Assembly (NCBI RefSeq): GCF_000243095.1
Contig: NZ_AHJE01000044.1
Coordinates: 124,001-188,000, forward strand
Direction of reading: 5' to 3'
Length of the DNA stretch: 64,000 nucleotides
Origin: Cupriavidus basilensis OR16
Lineage (GTDB): Bacteria; Pseudomonadota; Gammaproteobacteria; Burkholderiales; Burkholderiaceae
The position numbers and the translations under genes were made by a program. The notes beneath the pieces are model-generated. The model was not told the DNA's origin, searched no databases, and saw only the letters and a program-made list of their open reading frames with translations. This document shows, piece by piece, positions 59,637 to 64,000 of the stretch. Every line of letters begins with the position of its first letter. Positions within the stretch are counted from its first letter, which is position 1.

Positions 59637-61283
59637 ATGGATCCCACGAGTCTGTTGTTGGCTACCTTCCTGCTGTCGGTCGGTGGCTTGTTTGCCTTTA
59701 TCTGGTCGCTGCGCAAGGGCCTGTTCGATCTCGAAGCCGCGGGCGCGCGCACCATCTTCGCGCCCGGCGAGGTCGGCCAGCCGGAGGAGCCGTCGAGCGA
59801 CGCGGCACAGCGCCAGGCGCTCTGGGCGGGCGCGGCGTCCAGCCGGGAGGCGCCTGCCGCCACCGCCGCCGCGCGCGCCGATCTCGAGGCGGAGCTGGCC
59901 GCGCGGCATGAGGCCGATCGCTCCAGCGCCCTGCCGGCGCTGCTGATGCTGTGCTGCGCCGTGGTCTGGCTGGTGGTGGCATCCGCCGCCGGCCTGCTCA
60001 GTTCGCTCAAGCTGCATATGCCCGACCTGCTGACCGAGCAGGCCTGGCTTTCCTTTGGCCGCCTGCGCACGCTGCACCTGAACGCGGTGGCCTATGGCTG
60101 GGCGCCGATGGGGCTGCTCGGGCTGACGCTGTGGATGCTGCCGCGCTTGCTGCGCACGCCGCTGCTGGGCGGGCGCTTCGCCATGATCGGCGCGCTGGTC
60201 TGGAACGCGGGGCTGGTGGCCGGGCTGGGCAGCATCGCCATCGGCATCAATGCCGGCCTGGAGTGGCTGGAGATCCCGTGGCAGGTGGGCCTGCTGTTCG
60301 CGCTCGGCGGGATGATGATCGGCTTGCCGCTGGCATTCATGCTGCAAAAGCGCCGCGTCCATCATCTGTACGTGTCGGTCTGGTACATCGGCGCGGCGCT
60401 GTTCTGGTTTCCGGTGCTGTACGTGGTGGCCAAGATCCCGGGCGTGCATTTCGGTGTGGAGCAGGCCACCATGAACTGGTGGTTCGGGCACAACGTGCTG
60501 GGCTTGTTCTATACGCCGCTGTCGCTCGCCTCGGTCTATTACTTCCTGCCCAAGGTGATCGGGCGGCCGGTGCGTTCGTACAACCTGTCGCTGCTGGGCT
60601 TCTGGACGCTGGCGTTCTTCTACGGCCAGGTCGGCGCGCACCACCTGATCGGCGGCCCGATTCCGCCGTGGCTGATCACGCTGTCGATCGTGCAGAGCGT
60701 GATGATGATCATCCCGGTGACCGCGTTCTCGGTGAACCAGCACCTCACGCTCAAGGGGCATTTCGGCGCGCTGCGCCACTCGGCTACGCTGCGCTTCATC
60801 GTGTTCGGCGCCATCATGTACACGCTGGCGTCGGTGCAGGGCTCGTTCGAGGCGCTGCGCTCGCTTAACGCGGTGACGCACTTCACGCACTTCACCGTGG
60901 CGCACGCGCACCTGGGCATGTACGGCTTCGTGTCCATGGTGATCTTCGGCGGCATCTACTTTGCCCTGCCGCGCATCGTCGACGCGCCGTGGCCCCGGCC
61001 CGCACTGATCTCGCTGCATTTCTGGCTGGTGGTGGCGGGCTTCTCCACTTACCTCGTCACGCTGAGCATCGGCGGCGTGCTGCAGGGCCTGGCGCTGCTG
61101 GACCCGGCGCGTCCCTTCATGGAATCGGTGACGGTCACGCTGCCCTGGCTGCAGGGGCGCTCGCTTGGCGGCGCGCTGATGACGCTCGGGCACCTGGTCT
61201 TTGCCTTCCACTTTGCCTTGATGGTCTTGCGTCCCTCCGCGCTTGCGCAGACCGATCGCATGGTTTCCCAAGCGGCTGCCTGA
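59637..61283 (+). CDS. cbb3-type cytochrome oxidase subunit I with N-terminal CcoS-like domain
   Basis: A 548-residue protein started at the ATG after AAGGA. Residues 1-45 (LLLATFLLSVGGLFAFIWSLRKG followed by LFDLEAAGARTIF) match CcoS, normally a separate assembly protein. A flexible Ala/Glu-rich linker to about 95 leads into CcoN. Haem and copper ligands are visible: low-spin His in RTLHLNAVAYGW, CuB His in WWFGHNVLGLF and VGAHHLIGG, and the HFTHFTVAHAHLGMYGF helix. It reduces O2 to water in the inner membrane. CcoO and a cytochrome c follow with 2-base and short spacings. Confidence 0.88.
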   Translation: MDPTSLLLATFLLSVGGLFAFIWSLRKGLFDLEAAGARTIFAPGEVGQPEEPSSDAAQRQALWAGAASSREAPAATAAARADLEAELAARHEADRSSALPALLMLCCAVVWLVVASAAGLLSSLKLHMPDLLTEQAWLSFGRLRTLHLNAVAYGWAPMGLLGLTLWMLPRLLRTPLLGGRFAMIGALVWNAGLVAGLGSIAIGINAGLEWLEIPWQVGLLFALGGMMIGLPLAFMLQKRRVHHLYVSVWYIGAALFWFPVLYVVAKIPGVHFGVEQATMNWWFGHNVLGLFYTPLSLASVYYFLPKVIGRPVRSYNLSLLGFWTLAFFYGQVGAHHLIGGPIPPWLITLSIVQSVMMIIPVTAFSVNQHLTLKGHFGALRHSATLRFIVFGAIMYTLASVQGSFEALRSLNAVTHFTHFTVAHAHLGMYGFVSMVIFGGIYFALPRIVDAPWPRPALISLHFWLVVAGFSTYLVTLSIGGVLQGLALLDPARPFMESVTVTLPWLQGRSLGGALMTLGHLVFAFHFALMVLRPSALAQTDRMVSQAAA

Positions 61284-61285
61284 AC

Positions 61286-62064
61286 ATGGAAAACGAACTC
61301 AAACTTGTGGGCGGGGCCATGGTCACGCTCTCGCTCGCCACCTCGGCCATGATCGTGGTGCCGTTCCTGCAACTCAAGGATGTGCCCGCGCCAGCGGCGC
61401 TGGCGCCCTACACCAGCGAGCAGTTGCGCGGGCGCGAGGTGTATCTCGCCAACGGCTGCATCGCCTGCCATACGCAACAGCCCAGTTCCACCGGCGCTGG
61501 CCGTGCCGACGGCGCGCGCGGCTGGGGCCGCCCGTCCGTGGCGGCGGACTACCACTACGACAGCCCGCCCCTGCTCGGCACCATGCGCACCGGCCCGGAC
61601 CTGTTCAACATCGGCGTGCGCCAGCCGAGCGCCGACTGGCACCTGGGCCATCTCTACCAGCCGCGCGCCTATGTGGCGGACAGCATCATGCCCAGCTATC
61701 CGTTCCTGTTCGACCTGAAGCCGGAAGGCGCGCTTGGCAAGAGCGACAAGGTGGTCGCGCTGCCGGGCGGCACGGTGCCGCCCGGCAAGGTGGTGGTGGC
61801 CACGCCCCAGGCGCTGGACCTGGTGGCCTACCTGACCGGCCTGCGCCACACCTACCCGGTGGTGGAGCAGGCGGGTGCAGCCGATGCAGCCGACGCAACC
61901 GACGCAGCCCGCCCCCGCCAGGGCGCGCCACGCTGGCATCCGTTTCGATTGCGCCGTCCGACCCGTTCGGTGCGATCGCTTCTTCTCAACCCAACTCCAG
62001 TTCGCCGACGCCGCCCGCGGCCGGAGCGCAAGCCAGCCAAGATGACCCCCTCGCCAGCCCATAA
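61286..62064 (+). CDS. CcoO-like mono-haem subunit (frame disturbed at 3' end)
   Basis: Starts 2 bases after the CcoN stop. An anchor helix (LVGGAMVTLSLATSAMIVVPF) precedes the haem site NGCIACHTQQ and the CcoO hallmarks RTGPDLFNIGVR and DWHLGHLYQPRAYVADSIMPSYPFLF. After VVEQAGAADAADATDAA (a 9-bp tandem repeat) the frame becomes Arg-rich and reads on in phase into the next cytochrome, giving a 453-codon fusion to 62647. Another frame after the repeat gives a natural Ser/Pro/Ala tail (LASVSIAPSDPFG, SSQPNSSSPTPPAAG) ending in TAA at 62064. I favour a frameshift near 61910 over a genuine fusion. Confidence 0.7.
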
Positions 62065-62647
62065 GACCGAGAACGCCGATCCCGTCGAGCAGCACAACCC
62101 GGTGCCCAGGATCGTGCTGGCGCTGGTGTGCGGCCTGCTGGTCTGGGCCATCAGCTACATCCTGATCGAGCGCGCCGACGGCAGCGCCGCGCTGGGCGAC
62201 CGGCGCGACCTGGCCGCGCTGGCAGCGCCCGCCGGGCAGGGCCGCGTGGCCGACGGCAAGCAGTTGTTCGCCGCCAATTGCCAGGCCTGCCACCAGGCCA
62301 GCGGACAAGGCATCCCAGGCGTGTTCCCGCCGCTGGCCGGCTCGCCCTGGGTCAACGACGATCCGGCTCGGCTCGCGCAGATCCTGCTGCACGGCATGAC
62401 CGGCCCGCTGGACGTGCTCGGGACCACCTACAACGGCGCCATGCCGGCCTTTGGCGAGCAGTTCTCCGACCAGGAGATCGCGGCACTGGCCACGCATATC
62501 CGCAGCCAGTGGGGGAATGGCGCCGCGCCGGTCGAGGCCGCGCAGATAGCGGCGGCGCGCGCGGCGTCCGGTGCGCAGCAGGCGCCCTGGCACGGCGGCG
62601 ACGCGTTGCAGGCGTTCATGAGCGCGGGAGGTGCCGCCAAGCCATGA
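62042..62647 (+). CDS. membrane-anchored mono-haem cytochrome c (CcoP-like)
   Basis: About 201 residues from the ATG (MTPSPAHKTENADPVEQHNP) that overlaps the CcoO tail by 23 bases. A membrane helix (RIVLALVCGLLVWAISYIL) is followed by one haem domain: FAANCQACHQASGQGIPG, PPLAGSPWV, and Met ligand in NGAMPAFGEQF. It resembles one half of CcoP, which normally has two haems. Without a clean frame upstream it may instead be the C-terminal part of a CcoO fusion. It ends overlapping the SCO gene (ATGA). Confidence 0.72.
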   Translation: MTPSPAHKTENADPVEQHNPVPRIVLALVCGLLVWAISYILIERADGSAALGDRRDLAALAAPAGQGRVADGKQLFAANCQACHQASGQGIPGVFPPLAGSPWVNDDPARLAQILLHGMTGPLDVLGTTYNGAMPAFGEQFSDQEIAALATHIRSQWGNGAAPVEAAQIAAARAASGAQQAPWHGGDALQAFMSAGGAAKP

Positions 62648-63279
62648 CGCGAGCGTGGAGCAGGACGCTGGCGATGGTTGCGCTCGTGCTGGTGTTGGCC
62701 GGCGCGGCGGTGTTCGCCACTACGCGCGGGCTGCGCACGGTCAGCGCCGATGGTGCCCGGCGCCTGGACCTGGCGCGCGCGCCGCGCGTGCTGCCGGCGC
62801 TGGCGCTGGTCGACCAGGCGGGCAGTAAGCACGCGTTCGGCGGCTTGACGGCGCGGGGCAGTGACAGGCCCGTCACGCTGGTGGCCTTCGTCTATACGCA
62901 ATGCATGGCAATTTGCCGCACCAGCGCGTCGGGGCAGGCGTGGCTGCAGGCGCAGTTGCGCGAGCGCCGCCTGCAGGACCACGTGCGCCTGCTGACGATC
63001 TCCTTCGACCCGGCACGCGATACGCCCTCCGCGCTGCGGGCCTACGCGCGCACGCTGGGCGCCGATCCTGCCCTGTGGACCTTCGCCACGGTGGCCGAGC
63101 CCGCGCGCTTGCGCGGCCTGCTCGATGCCTTCGGCGTCGTCGTGCTGCCCGATGGGCTGGGCGGCTACTCACACAACGCCGCGCTGTTCCTGGTCGATGC
63201 GCAAGGCCTGCTGGCCGCTGCCTACGATGTGGAGCGGCCCGACCTGGCGCTGGCCGACGTGCTGGGCAGCCGCCTGTGA
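62644..63279 (+). CDS. SCO1/SenC-family copper chaperone
   Basis: A 211-residue membrane-anchored thioredoxin-fold protein whose ATG overlaps the previous stop. An N-terminal helix (LAMVALVLVLAGAAVFA) precedes the copper motif CMAIC (CxxxC, in VYTQCMAICRTS) and a distal His in GGYSHNAALFLVD. LLTISFDPARDTPSALRAYA is the conserved SCO segment. It delivers copper to the CuB or CuA site of oxidases; here CuB of the CcoN-like subunit is the natural client. Its stop overlaps the GTG of the last gene. Confidence 0.9.
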   Translation: MTRAWSRTLAMVALVLVLAGAAVFATTRGLRTVSADGARRLDLARAPRVLPALALVDQAGSKHAFGGLTARGSDRPVTLVAFVYTQCMAICRTSASGQAWLQAQLRERRLQDHVRLLTISFDPARDTPSALRAYARTLGADPALWTFATVAEPARLRGLLDAFGVVVLPDGLGGYSHNAALFLVDAQGLLAAAYDVERPDLALADVLGSRL

Positions 63280-63890
63280 AGGCGCGGCAGGCATGCGCGC
63301 CAGCGCGCCGCCGGCTCGCGCTCGCGCCGCACTGGCAAGCCTGGCTTCCCGGCTTGATGCTGGCCGTGGCCGCGCTGTTCCGCCCGTGGCTGGAGGCGAG
63401 CATGGTCAGGCATATGGGCCTGGAACTGCCGCTGCTGGCGCTGGCCGGCTGGTGGGCGGCGCGCTGCGCCGGCCCGCGGCTGGCGGCCTGGCTGGCGCCG
63501 TGGAACGCGGCGGGGCTGCCGGGCCTGCTGGCGGCGTGGTGCATCGTCAGCTACTGGATGCTGCCGGTGGCGCTGGATGAAGCCACGCTGGCGGGCCCCA
63601 TGGGCATGGCCAAGGTGGCAAGCATGGTGCTCGCGGGGCTGCTGGCGCGCGCCTCGTGGCAGGCCGCCGGCCCGGTGCTGCAGGGCTTCTTTGTCATCAA
63701 TGGCGCCTGGATGATGCTGAGCGCCGGGCTGCTGTACCAGGAGGCGGAATCGCAGCTGTGCAGCACCTACCTGGTCGATGAGCAGCTGGCGGCGGGCCGG
63801 GTGCTGGTGCTGTGGGGGCTGGCCTTGCTGGCGATGTGGCTGTTTGCCGTGGCCAGCCGGCTAGCGGTGGATCGCGAGCCGGTCGCCTAG
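63276..63890 (+). CDS. multi-pass membrane protein of the oxidase cluster
   Basis: About 204 residues from a GTG overlapping the SCO stop (GTGA). Four to six hydrophobic segments (LMLAVAALF, LELPLLALAGWWAARCAG, GLPGLLAAWCIVSYWMLP, VASMVLAGLLARASW, LVLWGLALLAMWLFAVAS) and an Arg-rich N-terminus. The sequence around FFVINGAWMMLSAGLLYQEAESQLC is the most conserved-looking region. I recognise it only as the membrane protein that often follows SCO in Burkholderiaceae oxidase clusters. It may help assemble or fine-tune the enzyme. The remaining 110 bases of the window show nothing clear. Confidence 0.65.
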   Translation: MKARQACAPARRRLALAPHWQAWLPGLMLAVAALFRPWLEASMVRHMGLELPLLALAGWWAARCAGPRLAAWLAPWNAAGLPGLLAAWCIVSYWMLPVALDEATLAGPMGMAKVASMVLAGLLARASWQAAGPVLQGFFVINGAWMMLSAGLLYQEAESQLCSTYLVDEQLAAGRVLVLWGLALLAMWLFAVASRLAVDREPVA

Positions 63891-64000
63891 GCTCGCACGG
63901 CCGCCGGCGAACCGGACAGCATTGCCATGCGAATTGGCGTGGTGTAACGTTACGCAGTCCTCCGGGACCCGGGTGGTGATTGGTTTCTCCGCCCCAGCCT

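Noticed and set aside
59589..61271. A 560-codon leftward frame opposite CcoN
   Set aside because: His/Gln/Arg-rich shadow with no fold; CcoN ligands are in the rightward frame.

Overview
The window is high-GC DNA with Burkholderiaceae-type gene content (MocR and LysR regulators, a PhoX phosphatase, an H1-like Lys/Ala-rich protein, SlyX, cbb3-type oxidase, czc/mer-style metal loci, a gig/bufferin-like remnant). It most resembles a Cupriavidus/Ralstonia-type secondary replicon. This assignment is an inference from gene families; no species marker is visible.

Layout. 0-9 kb: a zinc alcohol dehydrogenase, a 2OG-Fe oxygenase-like protein, a secreted phosphoesterase lipoprotein coupled to a di-haem MauG/CcpA-like lipoprotein, and two paralogous Tat-exported proteins of unknown function. 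These are interspersed with genes that have lost internal or terminal pieces (MscS channel, LtrA, CYTH-CHAD, DMP19). 9-13 kb: a two-partner secretion pair (TpsB transporter, TpsA exoprotein); the TpsA tail carries KPVE and WPVQ repeats and an 8-bp tandem duplication that shifts the frame. 13-21 kb: a chaperone-usher fimbrial operon on the minus strand (pilin, chaperone, usher, adhesins) in which the usher is fused in frame to a duplicated adhesin. 21-28 kb: its likely control module, with an unorthodox hybrid kinase, a normal LuxR-type regulator, a second LuxR-type regulator with a degenerate receiver, and an EAL protein whose receiver also lacks the phospho-acceptor. The set resembles the Roc/Rcs-Pvr modules that control cup fimbriae in Pseudomonas.

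28-32 kb: a membrane protein, TetR, LysR and ArsR regulators and an acidic protein. 32-41.5 kb: a metal-response locus with cytochrome b561, PepSY and WRER-repeat periplasmic proteins, an RND heavy-metal efflux system (OMF, MFP, RND; the OMF carries a 1-bp frameshift) and a divergent two-component system. 41.7-43.7 kb: merR with merT, merP, a GDCCVxC protein and a secreted unknown, but no merA. 43.8-45.5 kb: DoxX, a DUF2063 protein and a truncated DUF692, i.e. a decayed gig/bufferin cluster.

45.6-55.3 kb: P450, ABM monooxygenase, TSUP permease, a frameshifted PHB-depolymerase-like esterase, ferredoxin, YigZ, PhoX with a strong terminator, a DUF938 methyltransferase, the H1-like protein, a DUF1439 protein and SlyX. 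55.7-57.9 kb: two tandem orphan fimbrial adhesins sharing long near-identical blocks. 57.9-64 kb: a MocR regulator divergent from a compact cbb3-type oxidase cluster (CcoS-like domain fused to CcoN, CcoO, mono-haem cytochrome c, SCO, membrane protein).

Two themes stand out: surface-adhesin diversification (three adhesin families, tandem duplication, a fusion, repeat-driven frame changes) and repeated deletion-type decay of neighbouring genes.
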